Part shown: piece after piece, positions 23,991 to 35,079 of the stretch
Layout of the letters: every line of letters starts with the position of its first letter
Position numbering within the stretch: the stretch's first letter is position 1
Position numbers and translations under genes: made by a program
The notes under the pieces: model-generated
The model's database searches: none
Seen by the model: the letters and a program-made list of their open reading frames with translations, nothing else
What the model was told of the DNA's origin: nothing
NCBI GenBank assembly: GCA_036365145.1
Contig: JAEOAD010000024.1
Span: 17,671,501-17,735,500, forward strand
Reading direction: 5' to 3'
DNA length: 64,000 bases
From: Orientallactaga sibirica
Lineage: Eukaryota; Chordata; Mammalia; Rodentia; Dipodidae

Positions 23991-24329
23991 GGCCTGGAGA
24001 GATGGCTTAGTGGTTAAGGCAGTTGTCTTCAAAGTCTAATGACCAGAGCTTGATTCCCCAGTACTCATATAAAGCCAGATGCACAAAGTAGTGCATACAT
24101 CTGGATTTCGTTTACAGTGGCTGGAGGCCCTGGTGTGCCCATTCTTTCTGTTTATCTTTCTTCTCTCTATCTCTCTCTGCTTGCAAATAAAGAAATAAAA
24201 AATATTTTTAAAATTTCCTTTTAAAGAGAGGGCATGGCAGGTGGATCTCTGTGAGTTGAAGGCCAGTCTGAGACTATATATAGAGTTCATTCTAGGTCAG
24301 CCTAGGCTAGAGTGAGATCCTACCTTGAA
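23991..24329 (+). repeat. DIP-B1 composite SINE moved as one unit
   Basis: A DIP (to about 24210) is followed by the 3' part of a B1 ('gagggcatggcaggtggatctctgtgagttg' to 'gatcctaccttg'). A single 16-bp duplication, aaaaaaagattatgtg, encloses both, at 23975-23990 and 24330-24345. Confidence 0.9.
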
Positions 24330-24345
24330 AAAAAAAGATTATGTG

Positions 24346-24970
24346 ACATCATTATTATTTTAATGTGTCAAACCACACAAAAAATTGAAAAAAAAATATA
24401 CATACTTCCACTCTTGACTGAGTTCTCAGATTTCAAGAATTCCTGGAGTGCATTAAAGGAAGCTTGACCTTGACTAAGAGAGCTTCAAAAAAGACACACA
24501 GGTCTTCCTAAAGTGTCTCTGCAATGGAGCCAGGGCAGGTTTATCTCCATGCTGCAGAGCATCAGGTTAGGTAATAGGCATTTAATTATAGAACTGAGTT
24601 AAGTCAGAAGTCTAGAGGCTTCCCCTTATATTGTGTCCTGAAGGGGAATAGATTTGAGGGATGCACCTCATTTGATATGCAACAGTTCTTAGGAACCACA
24701 GCTTATCTTTTCCCTGAATGACACCACTTACAGAGGATTAAAAACGTGAGGGTTGGGGACATACATAGTCCAGATAGTACAGTGGCATAGCACTTACCTA
24801 CCACGGGTGAGACTGTGGGCTTGGTCTCCAGCACAGTAGAGCTGAAACAAAACAAAAGAAAATAATTTATCTGGTATTTTGGATAAATTCCTTCAGTCAG
24901 ACACAGCATGACCTGATCATTCTACTTTCTGTTTCCTGAGATCCACCTACTAGGGATCAAGAGGGCAACT
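24346..24970. other. intergenic DNA with an ID-like relic
   Basis: Near 24755-24850 an ID-like segment ('ggttggggacatacatag', 'cagtggcatagcacttacc', 'ggtctccagcac') ends in an A-rich tail. The rest is unassigned. Confidence 0.45.
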
Positions 24971-24971
24971 G

Positions 24972-25318
24972 TAGTGGTTTGAATGTGAACTGTCCTCTAC
25001 AGCATTTCGTGCTTATACACTGAGCCTCGTACTCAGTCCCCAGCTGATGGAGCCTTAGGGAGGTGAAGCCTTGCTGAAGGAGGACTTTGTGGCTTATTAC
25101 TCTAGCCCTATTGAGTATTCAATAGCCAGCTGACTATGCCCTGTTGCTGATATGTGACATGGGGTGACATCCCTTGCTGACCGCTCATGTCAGGTTTTCC
25201 TACCATGATGAAACCCCCTCTGAACTGTAGCTGAAATAAACCCTTTCCCCCCATGAGGTGCAGTTGGTAGCATTTATTTTCTGTCTAAGCAGCAAGAAGG
25301 TAACCGTTACAGTGATTT
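24972..25318 (+). repeat. solo MaLR-type LTR
   Basis: Begins 'gtagtggtttgaatgtgaactgtcc' and ends near 'aagaaggtaaccgttacagt', with 'ctgaactgtagctgaaataaacccttt' holding AATAAA. The 'tggtttgaatgtg...ccccagctg' opening is typical of rodent MaLR LTRs. Confidence 0.65.
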
Positions 25319-25397
25319 TAATAGTATGGGAATTCAGTTCTCTTAGCTGCTGTGGCTTGAAACAACACAAAGGTGTTCTCTTAAAATTATAAAAACA

Positions 25398-25660
25398 GGG
25401 CTGGAGAGATGACTTAGCGGTTAAGGCGCCTGCCTGCTAAGCCTAAGAACCCGGTTCCAATCTCCAGGTCCCACGTTTAGCCAGATGCAAAGTGACTCAA
25501 GGGCGCAATGCCGTACTTGCCCACAAGGGGGGGGCTCACGCTGAGAGACTGCTGGCGCACCCATCTCTATCTGTCTCCCTCTCCCTCTCTGTCTGTCTCT
25601 CTCTGTGTCTCTCTCCAAAAATAAATAAAATAATTTTTAAAAAAATTAAATAAAAAATTA
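25398..25660 (+). repeat. DIP SINE, type B
   Basis: 'gcgcctgcctgctaagcctaagaacc', 'gggcgcaatgccgtacttgcccacaaggggg', then alternating CT/GT tail and AAATAAA. Confidence 0.94.
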
Positions 25661-25708
25661 TAAAAACAGAAGTACAAAATCCAGGTGTTGACAGAGCCTA
25701 TGCCCTAC

Positions 25709-26097
25709 TGTGGTAGTTTGAATATATGTCCCCCAATATATTCAGTGTTTTACTAGGTATAGTTTGCATCTGCAATCACCTTGCTAGAGGCAATGTCACT
25801 GGGGGCTGGTCTTAAGGTGTTAATGGTGGGTTTGAGATTCCATTGTAAAGATATGCAAATGTGCCTAGCAGGAGTTCCTGAAGTGTGCTGTGTGACCTTT
25901 TGGCTGTAGTTTTGCTCTGTGTGCTGTGGTGGCTGGTTGGCTTTGCTCTCTCTGTTTGGCCCTGCGAAAGCAGGCTGCTTTTCCTGCCTTTATGGAACTT
26001 CCCCTGGATCTGTAAGCTTCAATAAATAATATCCCTTCCTCCATAACTGTGCCTGGTCTGGAAGTTCATCTCAGCGAACCTGAAGCTGTCTGCTACA
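25709..26097 (+). repeat. 5' LTR of the MaLR-like element
   Basis: 389 bp, TG...CA. Contains an octamer ATGCAAAT at 25853-25860 and AATAAA at 26021-26026. Confidence 0.93.
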
Positions 26098-26103
26098 GTA
26101 AAG

Positions 26104-26122
26104 TGGTACCGAGGAGTGTGGG
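26104..26122 (+). promoter_or_regulatory. primer-binding site, tRNA-Leu type
   Basis: Six bases after the LTR, 'tggtaccgaggagtgtggg' fits the complement of the 3' end of tRNA-Leu(UAA) (expected TGGTACCAGGAGTGGGG) with small differences. Leu priming is the hallmark of ERV-L. Confidence 0.75.
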
Positions 26123-27290
26123 GTGAGATGAATCTGACCGTGTGGATATTCGTCTTTTGGAACCTTTGTTTTGGAGGAATGGGCATGGACTTGGTGCTTG
26201 CAACTGAAGATGCCTTCTGGAGTGGTAAGCCAAGTTTTATGGACTATTCTGATGAGAGTTTGAGAATGTTAAGTGCAGACTGTATTGAACTTCGAGGCTT
26301 GGCTTATGAGCCTTCTAAGGGGAAGGAAAGACTGCAGAGGACTTTGTTGGAACTGGGCTACTGGCATAAGGGATGGCTACGTTCCGCCCAGAGTGTTTGA
26401 TCAAACTTAAATTTGTAATGGACTGATGTGCTTGGCTAAAGATATCGGACTGAGATTTTAAGATTTTAAGTTGGAAAACCTGAAGCAAGTTAAAAGTAGA
26501 GGCATTGAGACTGATTGAGCTGCTATTGTCAACGCATTAGCAATCTTAAGGAAGGTGGAAGGAAGGTTGCCTGACTGATTTACATTAAAACAATGGAGAG
26601 GATGCCTGAGGAAAGACTGTTAAAAATGCAAATTCTTGGAAAGAGCTGACTGGAGAAGGAACCTGCTTTTCAAGGCTATGATTTATTTTGTCCCTGGATT
26701 AAGAATATGGCTGTGTTCTGCACACCTGGTATTAATTTTGGAAGCATGAAAAATGCATGGAGTGGTCATGAATTGCACATGGTTCCAGGAGCCGCTGCTG
26801 AGATGTGGCATGAGGCAGGGCATGAAGACCCTCAGGAATAGGCAGCAAGAGCCTTTTGGAAGATGGACCGTGGTTTGCATGGAGACCTGAAGATGTTTTG
26901 GATATACCAGGACTGTGCAAAAGGGCTACCATGGAGTACAGTGTTGGCATGGGATGAAAGTTTTCCCTGGCGTCTCTGCCCAGCTTGAGTGGCGGATTTG
27001 GAAAACCTGGAGACTGTCAGTCTCTGATTATATTGAACTTGAACTGCAGAAGTTTGATGACTGTTGATGGTGGTTGAGTTTGCATTGTTTTAGTTTCTCC
27101 TTGCTATGCCTTATACAGTTAAAATGTTTACTCTGTGCCTTTACATGTTGAAAGTATTTAACTTGTTTGATTTTACAGGACTCACTATCTTAAGTTGATC
27201 AAGACTGTGAGAACCTTTGAAATTGGACTGAATACAATTTACAATGTATGATAGTTATAAATCTATTGGGGGCCAGGAGCTAAATATATT

Positions 27291-27307
27291 GGGGGCCAGG
27301 GGCGGAA
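27291..27307 (+). promoter_or_regulatory. polypurine tract
   Basis: 'gggggccaggggcggaa' abuts the 3' LTR. The same 'attgggggccagg' motif also occurs just upstream near 27267. Confidence 0.65.
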
Positions 27308-27696
27308 TGTGGTAGTTTGAATATATGTCCCCCAATATATTCAGTGTTTTACTAGGTATAGTTTGCATCTGCAATCACCTTGCTAGAGGCAATGTCACTG
27401 GGGGCTGGTCTTAAGGTGTTAATGGTGGGTTTGAGATTCCATTGTAAAGATATGCAAATGTGCCTAGCAGGAGTTCCTGAAGTGTGCTGTGTGACCTTTG
27501 GGCAGTAGTTTTGCTCTGTGTGCTGTGGTGGCTGGTTGGCTTTGCTCTCTCTGTTTGGCCCTGCGAAAGCAGGCTGCTTCTCCTGCCTTTATGGAACTTC
27601 CCCTGGATCTGTAAGCTTCAATAAATAATACCCCTTCCTCCATAACTGTGCCTGGTCTGGAAGTTCATCTCAGCGAACCTGAAGCTGTCTGCTACA
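27308..27696 (+). repeat. 3' LTR of the MaLR-like element
   Basis: Same length as the 5' LTR. Octamer at 27452-27459 and AATAAA at 27620-27625. Differences from the 5' LTR: two near 27500 and one each near 27580 and 27630. Confidence 0.93.
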
Positions 27697-27934
27697 CCTA
27701 CTCAGGCTGTAAGGGAGAACCTGCTACTTGGCTCTTGTCAGCATTCAGCATGCCTTAAATTGTGGCCACATCTCTCTGCTCTATCTTTTCACTGCCTTCC
27801 TCCATGTCTGTTACTTCTCTTTGTCTTGGTCCTTAAAGAGTATGTGTGATGGCATGTGGTCCACCCAGGTAGTTCAGGGTATTTGTCCCAAATCCTTAAT
27901 TTAACTGTATTAGCAAAGAATCTTTTTCTTTTTA

Positions 27935-28140
27935 AAAATAATTTTATTTATTTATTATTTCAGAGAGAGAAAGAGGCAGATAGAGAGAATGGGCATGCCA
28001 GGACCTTTAGTCACTACAAACAAACTCCAGATGCATGTGCCACCTTGTGCATCTGGCTTATATGGATATTAGGGAATTGAACCTGGGTCCTTTGGCTTTG
28101 CAGGCCAGTGCATTAAATACTAAGCCATCTCTCCAGCCCC
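27935..28140 (-). repeat. DIP SINE, type A
   Basis: 'ttatttcagagagagaaagagg' to 'aagccatctctccagcccc'. Confidence 0.93.
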
Positions 28141-28214
28141 CAAAGTCTCTTTTTCTAGTTAAAGTATCATTTATAAATCCCAGGGGAAGGAATGAAATAT
28201 GTTAGGATGGCGTT

Positions 28215-28855
28215 GAGTAGCAGATTCTTCGGAATTGAAAGAGGGTCAAGGGATTCAGGAAATCAAGTCTGGAAGACTGAAACTTAAAGGTCACACAACC
28301 ACTCCCAAGGTTGTGTTAATTACAAATTGAAACATTACTTTGTAGGAGGAGAGTAGGGAAGTTGCAGAAACTCAGGAAGTCAACATGTCTGCTGGGCGTG
28401 GTGGTGCTTGCATTTACTCCCAGCACTTGGGAGGCAGAGGTAAAAGGATCCCTGTCAGTTTGAGGTCAGCCTGGGACTGCCTAGTGAATGAATTCCAGGT
28501 TAGCCTGGACTTCTTGGTCAGCCTGAGACCTTGCCTCAAAAAAAAAAAAAAAAAAAAAAAAAAAGACTGGGAGAGGGTTGCAAAACCTCCCCCTTAGGAT
28601 ATATAAAGGCAAAAACCATTGTTTTGAGAAGAGAATCTCCAATTGAGCTGCCTGCAAGTGGTTCAGTGTGCTTAAGATGTTAGGACCAGCTGAGCTGCCT
28701 GCAGGGTGAGCAGTGTGTTCCTGGGTCACAGCTTCTGTGATTTGTCACCTATGCTGAGCTCCTGTAAGCAACCCTTCCACCTGCTCTGTAAGTAACCCTA
28801 ATGAACTCATTAGTTTGCCCAAACTGGTTCTGGTGTAATCATCCTTTAGTCTATC
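28215..28855 (+). repeat. family-A LTR with a nested B1
   Basis: Parallels 1-570: 'aaggtcacacaaccactcccaaggtt', 'agaaactcaggaagtcaaca', a TATA-like 'aggatatataaagg' near 28598, 'gctctgtaagtaaccctaatgaactcatt'. It is split by the B1 at 28388-28564. Confidence 0.65.
28388..28564 (+). repeat. B1 SINE nested in an LTR
   Basis: 'gctgggcgtggtggtgcttgc' to a 28-base A tail. Confidence 0.93.
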
Positions 28856-28859
28856 ATAT

Positions 28860-29840
28860 ATGCACTCACCCCTGGGCAGAAGATGTGTGGTCACCCCAGA
28901 GAAAATGTTTCCCGTGACAGACAGTCGTTATTCAATCTACAGTACCATATTTGATGGAGTCCATTTTTCACTTACATACAGGAGAACGTGTAGTGACAGT
29001 TTGGTTATTAAGTCTGTCTGTATCCCTGAAAGACAAGGACAGGACACTAGTCTCTGTTCCTTTTTTCTCCCCACACTCATTTCTTGTTCTCTAACATGCC
29101 ACCTTCCTCCCAGGGCTTCCATAGGCTGTAAGTAATCCTGTGAGTTAACTATGGGCTGTCCTTGGGCTCAAGCCACAGGAGTATGAGGCTGACATGAGTC
29201 TTGCACTTTGGAGATTCCTGCTCTGGCCTCATTACTGTTTACTGTTATGTCTCTCCAAAAGGTCATCTCCAGAGGACAAGAAGTGCTGACTTAAGTTCAC
29301 GCCTACCCGTCCCAGTATAGACTATATTCTGAGCCCCCACAATCTTGATATTCTCTGGAAGAAATCCAAGTGTTTTCTCCCAAAGGTGGACAGTATATCC
29401 AGGATAGATTCCCACAGCCCCAGGGACACAGAAGATGAGGCTATGTGAATTGAGGATTTGCTGGAATGTAGATATGGGAATATTTATTTATGAGCTCCAG
29501 GCTATACAAGATCTGGAAAAAGAAAGTGTGAGTCATACATATGGTCTGGGAGGCCCATAAAAGGTTGAAAGTAAACTTGACCATGAGGACAGGGAGACAA
29601 AGCTAGGAATTATATGTGTTGCTCTTGACTGCTCTAAGATGTGGTAGAAGACAAAAAGGTAGGAAATAATTGAGTAGCTAAGCAACTATTCTGTTAATTT
29701 CTAACAAATAAGAAAAATACATATTATTTTCATATCTGTATAGCTTTATTGTTTATGGTTTTGACTCAATAATTTCTTCCTTGAAATTTAATCCTTGAAT
29801 ATTACATATGGATTTCCAAATTGTTTTTATGTTTTCTTTT
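28860..29840. other. intergenic DNA, no gene seen
   Basis: The 91-aa frame at 28860-29135 begins at the edge of the LTR and carries no domain signal. Nothing else recognised. Confidence 0.5.
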
Positions 29841-29844
29841 AAGA

Positions 29845-30060
29845 TTTTAAAAATTCTATTTATTTATTTGCAGATAGAGAGGGATAGAGAGAAGAGAGAC
29901 AGATAGAGAATGGGCACACCAAGGCCTCTAGCCACTGCAAACAAACTCCAGACAAATGTGCCCCTTCAGCATATGGCTAGCATGGGTCCTGGGGAATCAA
30001 ACCAGGGTCCTCTGGCTTCACAGGCAAGTGCCTTTAACTGCTAAGCCATCTCTCCAACCC
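29845..30060 (-). repeat. DIP SINE, type A
   Basis: 'tttatttgcagatagagaggg' to 'aagccatctctccaaccc'. 'tccaaattgttttt' lies on both sides (about 29814 and 30060). Confidence 0.92.
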
Positions 30061-30074
30061 TCCAAATTGTTTTT

Positions 30075-31005
30075 TTTTTTCTTTTAAAAAGATGAAAAGA
30101 AAAACCTCCCAAATGCACAATAATAAACAAATAACTAAATTAACAGCAATATGTTGAAATCAATATAATGGATCTTGTAAAAATAATGTTTATAAATTGC
30201 TTTAATAATATGGGAAATCCTTATAAAGTTGAATAAAAAGCAAAGCAATAAGGTACAAAATTATAAGTACAATATGGTCCCAACTATGTAAAAATTAATT
30301 CTAAGGAAAAAATGACTCCAAGAAAATAACCAAAATGTTAATTGCTCCCAGAAAGTGAACATCTGGGTTATTTTTATTATAATTTATAATTTGATTAACA
30401 AATTGTCTACAACATGTGTTATATTTGCAACCAGATATTTTTAAAGCCGCACTAAAGAATAAAACACGGACACCAATTACAGATGGCAGAATAAACACCC
30501 ATGTTTATTGGGTCCTGCCCTCAATCCCAGTGGATGACAGTAGAGGGGTGCTTGCAAAGGCATAAAACTTGAAAAGGAATAGAACGGGACAGAATACAGC
30601 AGTAAAAACAACTTTGGAAAGAGAACACTGGTGAGTAAAAGTGCCACATGCAGCAGACCTGAGCAAGGTGATTTTCTTACCAGCAGTATGGGAAGGGGTC
30701 TGGGCTGACCCTTAGGAAAGGTAAGGATTTGGGGAGTGGGGTTACTATCTAAGAGTGGAAGAATGACCATACTGTATAAACAGAGATCAGGTGAAAATTC
30801 TACAACACCAACAGAAGACAGCTTCACGCTCCAAGATTAAGTTGGAGATTATAGACCGCACAATAGGAAGAGCCTAGGATTGCAGCATAATATTGAAAAT
30901 ATGAGTATTAAGTAAAGGGTGAGGTTCCCGCTCACTCACTTCCTACAAGACACGGTATAAACCTTTCAGGCAGAAAGCTGACCAAAACAAGGGGAAAACA
31001 TATAT
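30075..31005. other. AT-rich intergenic DNA, no gene seen
   Basis: Reverse frames at 30301-30498 and 30477-30827 overlap and have no exon borders. Confidence 0.5.
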
Positions 31006-31007
31006 TC

Positions 31008-31192
31008 TGACCAGTGGCCTTCAGCCACTGCAATTGAACTCTAGATGTGTGTGCCATCTTTTGTGCATGTACGACCTTGCGCACATGCATCCTCTTGTGC
31101 ATATGGCTTACATGGGTTCTGGGGAGCTGAACCTGGGTCCCTTAGCTTTGCAGGACAGCACCTTAAACCACTAAGCCATCTTTGCAGCCTGT
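31008..31192 (-). repeat. DIP SINE, diverged
   Basis: 'cttcagccactgcaattgaactc' to 'aagccatctttgcagcc'. The CT/A tail is missing. Confidence 0.88.
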
Positions 31193-31206
31193 GTTTTCTA
31201 ATTATT

Positions 31207-31404
31207 AATTAATGATTTTATTTGAAAGCGAGAGGGGAAAAAAAGGCAGATTGATAGAATGGGTGCACCAAGGTCTCTAGCCACTGCAAAAAATTCCAGA
31301 CACATGTACCACCTTGTGCATCTGGCTTGAGTACTGAAGAATCAAACCTGGGTCGTTAGGCTTAGCAAGCAAGTGCCTTCATTGCTAAGCTATCTCTCCA
31401 GCCT
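31207..31404 (-). repeat. DIP SINE, type A
   Basis: 'tttgaaagcgagaggg' to 'aagctatctctccagcc', directly after the previous copy in the same orientation. Confidence 0.9.
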
Positions 31405-31689
31405 GTGATTTATTTTATAGTTACTGTTAACTTCTTACTATTTTTCATTTATAAATAAAAATGTTACTTAGGAAAGTGTGCATAGAAAAATTAATATTCA
31501 GTACACAGTTTTAGGCATCCACCTGGGTTTCTGGGAACATATGACTTACAGATAAGGAGGACTAATGTATGTAATTAGCAAGGAGTCCACGCCTCTCTTG
31601 CAATTGTAATATTGATTGTCCTGATTGATTTATTCTTCCCTGCTCTCCTTCAGTGGGTTTCCAGAATTAAGTCATTAGAAAAAAGTCCC

Positions 31690-33150
31690 TCGGATGAAAT
31701 GAAGAGCCTATTCAATGAAGATTATCAGTGGTGAATAAAAATGAAGTTATGGAATTTGCAGGAAAATGGATGGATCTGGAAAGGATTATACTGAGGTAGA
31801 CCAATTTCCAGAAAGCCAAATGTCACATGTTATCTCTCACATGTGGATCCTAGCTACAAATGATGGGACTTATATGTGAGTAGGAATAAAACTCATTAGC
31901 AGAGGCCAGTAAAATAGAAAGGGGCTATAAAGAGAATAGAAAGGGAGGGAGGGGGTACTTAATAGGATGGTATTATATATATATATGTAAGTAGAGGAAC
32001 AGATTAATGGGGTGAAAAGGCCTAAGTGAGGTCAGGGGCGGAGATTGAGTAAAGGAAAGGTGGAGGGAGGGCTAATCAAAATCTAAGAGGATATAAGTAA
32101 GTCATATGGAAACCTACTTTTCTGGACAATGGAACACTCAGAAGCCACAGATTATTACGAAAAAAATTTCAGTGCCAGGAATAGGATACCTTCCAGTAAG
32201 TTGTTGGCCAGGGAGGTCTCTTAGTTTCCCACCAGGAATAGATGGTAAGACCTATTGCTAAGGACTCCACACACTTGGGCTGCAAGGTCACTGAGAAATC
32301 CTGCTGGAGCTGAGCTGAAAGCCTCCTACATGTAAACCAGCTGACAGAAAGCTGGAAAAAGATATGCTGCATGCAGTTCAATGGGAGAGAGAGCAATCAC
32401 CAATGGACATACTCAACAGTGGACACTGCAAGCCTTAAATTTGGCCAGCCAGGCCAAATGAGCCAATGGGTGCAACAGTAGCATGTCTGTTATGGGGGAA
32501 ACCAACTGCTCTCTAATTGGACTGGAGGCCTGCTCTATGGGAGAGAATACATCCCTGATACTGAAAAACTACAACAGGGTAGTCATGAGCCCTAGGGGTG
32601 TAACATCTGCTGGTGTCTGGCTAAATGTATAAACTATGCTCACCAAACTGCCCAGTAAGCACTTCTCGTAATGTCCACACCCATATATTAATGCTACTCT
32701 CACTTTTGGTTAGAGAAGCTTCTCTTTTCAGATGGCAGTGACCTTGGGATGACTCAGAAGGCACCATGGTGCTGAGAAGATGGGACAGAGGAGCACTCAG
32801 CACTAAAAAGTTTCTAACACACCTTCCAAGGCTCAGAGTCCATTGCAGAAGAGGTGGCAGAAAGAATGGAAGAGCTAAAGGAAGGTTAGGACTCTTTACA
32901 ACATGCTCCTCCAGACACAAAATGGCCTGGGTATCCATGACCTTACAGTGCCTGACACTACCTATTCAAGACCATCATAATAGGAAGAAAAGATCGTGAC
33001 ATCAAAATAAAAGAGAGACTGATTGAGAGGGGGAGGGGACATGATGGAGAGTGTAGTTTCAAAGGAGAAAGTGTGGGGGGGAGGGAATTACCATGAGATG
33101 TTGTCTACAATTAAGGAAGTTGTCAATAAAAAAATTAATTCAAAGAAAAA
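31690..33150 (+). repeat. rodent L1: end of ORF2 and 3' UTR
   Basis: 'aaaatggatggatctggaaaggattatactgag...cagaaagcc..atgtcacatgttatctctcacatgtgg' near 31770-31845 is the conserved end of mammalian L1. It is followed by a long rodent-type 3' UTR ('ggctcagagtccattgcagaagagg') and ends 'ctacaattaaggaagttgtcaataaaaaaa'. Confidence 0.8.
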
Positions 33151-33159
33151 GTTGTTAGA

Positions 33160-33800
33160 GAAAATAATCCCCTGCTATGGTTTGCCCCTCAAGTTAGGAT
33201 CAGATAATGGGCCTGCTTTTGTGTCAACAATCACTAAAATACTAAGACTCAGGGGATTAATTGGAAATTTCATTGTGCCTATCATCCTCAAAGTTCAGGA
33301 CAGGTAGAAAGGATGAATCGGACCTTGAAGGAAACTTTAACTAAACATTTAACTAAATGGGTGGTACTCCTTCCCTTCACCCTTTTAAGGGCCAGATGTA
33401 CTCCTATATAAAAAGAATAACTCCATTCAAATTAATATACAGAAAACCCCTTCCCATCCTGCCCTGGATGGACCTTGAACAGTTAACTGACTTCACTAAT
33501 GAAAGGCCTTTTTGCTCTATCCAAGCCTTACAGAGTGTCTAAGAGTCCAGTGTCCTGGCAGTCAAGGTTGTTTTTCAGACACACCCTGTTTACCCCCATC
33601 CCTTTCAGCCTGGCGAGAGAATTCGGATCAAGAGAACTACAAAGACAAGCCACTGGTAGCGGGTGCCCATCCATGTATCACTGGTCCCCATGGTTAACTG
33701 CTCTTGTCTCTGCTCTTGCTGGCCCTTTACTGTTACTACTCATAGGCCTCACTGCAGGATCTTATATCATTAACACTTTGATCAACTAGGTTAGAAATAA
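33160..33800 (+). pseudogene. ERV1 remnant: integrase tail joined to end of env
   Basis: Pieces of a gammaretrovirus-like provirus. Near 33178-33225 a frame reads LPLKLGSDNGPAF, containing the second catalytic Asp of the integrase core. A shifted frame near 33295-33330 has [11 protein letters not shown], with the catalytic Glu. Near 33600 is an integrase C-terminal-like stretch, and near 33690-33785 a transmembrane end of env (SPWLTALVSALAGPLLLLLIG). Everything between integrase and the transmembrane segment is deleted. Frameshifts and stops make it inactive. The 5' half is absent; the L1 tail is directly upstream. Confidence 0.85.
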
Positions 33801-33919
33801 AGTAAGTTCCATTAAACTCATGATATTGGGACCTCAGTAGACCCCCTTAGCTGAAAACACTCTAGACGCTGTTTTTCATGAGTCAAAGATTTGACTTAGT
33901 GTTTTATTCTAGAAGGAAA

Positions 33920-34434
33920 TGTAAAGGGACACAGCAGACCTGGTTAAACATTCTCCCGGGCAGCCCTTGCTTTTAGGCACACATAATGGAGGTCACTGCC
34001 CAAGCTGATCTTCCTGACAGATAAAAGAGGAGTTTCAGGAATCATTATCACAGGTCTTATTGCAAAATATAGGTGTCTCTTGTTATCTAATGGAATGACC
34101 CCTCTGTGCAATGTACCATGACTTCTCTGTTTCTAAATACCTTTGTGATTACATAGCATAGAATTTTTTTTTTTTGCCTCAGTTTTGCCTAGGTGACCTA
34201 GGGAATGAATATTGTGTGACTTTTTTTGTAATAATTCTCTTGTTTAACAATAACTTTGTGGTTTAACTCCCATCCCATTTTCACAATGAACATCTTGTGG
34301 TTTTCTTCAATATAAACTGACTTCCTGAATAGTTCAGGGCTGCATCCTGAGATCCTGACCTCTGGGGTGCAGTCCTGATGCATCAGTTTCTCTTTTTTTC
34401 TTTCTGTTGTTACCTAATAAAACTTTATCTCACA
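33920..34434 (+). repeat. 3' LTR of the ERV1 remnant
   Basis: Follows the purine run 'agaaggaaa' and spans TG...CA, about 515 bp. 'cctaataaaactttatctcaca' supplies the poly(A) signal and end. Part of it ('gtttaactcccatccca.tttcacaat') matches the LTR at 59080-59465. Confidence 0.7.
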
Positions 34435-34474
34435 AAAAAGAATATAAAATAAAACAAAATAAAAGTTAACTTAG

Positions 34475-34700
34475 GTCTGGAGACATGGATCAGTGGTTAG
34501 GGTGCTGGCCTGGAAAGCCTTACAACCCTGGTTCAATTCCCTGGTAACCATGTAAAGGCAGATGCATAATGTGGCATATGCATCCAGAGTTCATTTGCAG
34601 TGGCTAGAGGCCCTGGCATACCCATTCTTATTCTCTTTTTTCTCTCTCTGTCTCTCTTCTGTCTCCCTCTACTTGCTAATAAATTAATTTTTGTTAAAAA
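34475..34700 (+). repeat. DIP SINE, type A
   Basis: 'ggtctggagacatggatcagtggttaggg' with box B 'ggttcaattcc' and a CT tail. Confidence 0.92.
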
Positions 34701-34859
34701 ATATTAACTTAATGAACCAAAACATTGGGATATATAAATAGAAATTTTGAATAATCACTGCAACCCTCACTCAAATTATTTAGCATATTTAATCCACAAA
34801 ATAAGAAATGAAGACTGTAAATAAGTTCTTGGGAGAAAAGAGAAATCTTTTTTTTTAAC

Positions 34860-35076
34860 ATTTTTTATTATTTTTATTTAGTTATTTGACAGAGAGAGAA
34901 GAAGCAGAGAGAGACAGAGAGAGAATGAGCATGCCATGGCCTCCAGCCACTGCAATAAAACTCCAGACACATGCACCACCTTGTGCATCTGGCTTACGTG
35001 GGTCCTGGGAATCGAACCTAGGTCCTTTGGCTTTGCAGGCAAAGTGCCTTAACCACTAAGCAATCTCCCCAGCCCA
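34860..35076 (-). repeat. DIP SINE, type A
   Basis: 'tttatttagttatttgacagagagag' to 'aagcaatctccccagccc'. 'agaaatctttt' occurs on both sides. Confidence 0.93.
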
Positions 35077-35079
35077 GAA

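Larger units (their letters stand above)
25709..27696 (+). mobile_element. complete non-autonomous MaLR-like LTR retrotransposon
   Basis: Two 389-bp LTRs enclose a 1210-bp interior. Each LTR starts TGTGGTAGTTTG and ends TCTGCTACA, and the element is flanked by the 5-bp repeat cctac (25704-25708 and 27697-27701). By direct reading the LTRs differ at four positions. The interior has a Leu-tRNA-type primer site, a polypurine stretch, and no gag, pol or env. A 94-aa frame at 26116-26400 resembles nothing I know. Known: ERVL/MaLR elements use 5-bp duplications, and MaLR elements move with proteins supplied in trans. Inference: a recent insertion from an active jerboa-lineage family. Confidence 0.9.

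Noticed and set aside
26116..26400. 94-aa frame inside the MaLR-like element
   Set aside because: It starts just after the primer site and has no gag-like feature; MaLR interiors are commonly non-coding.
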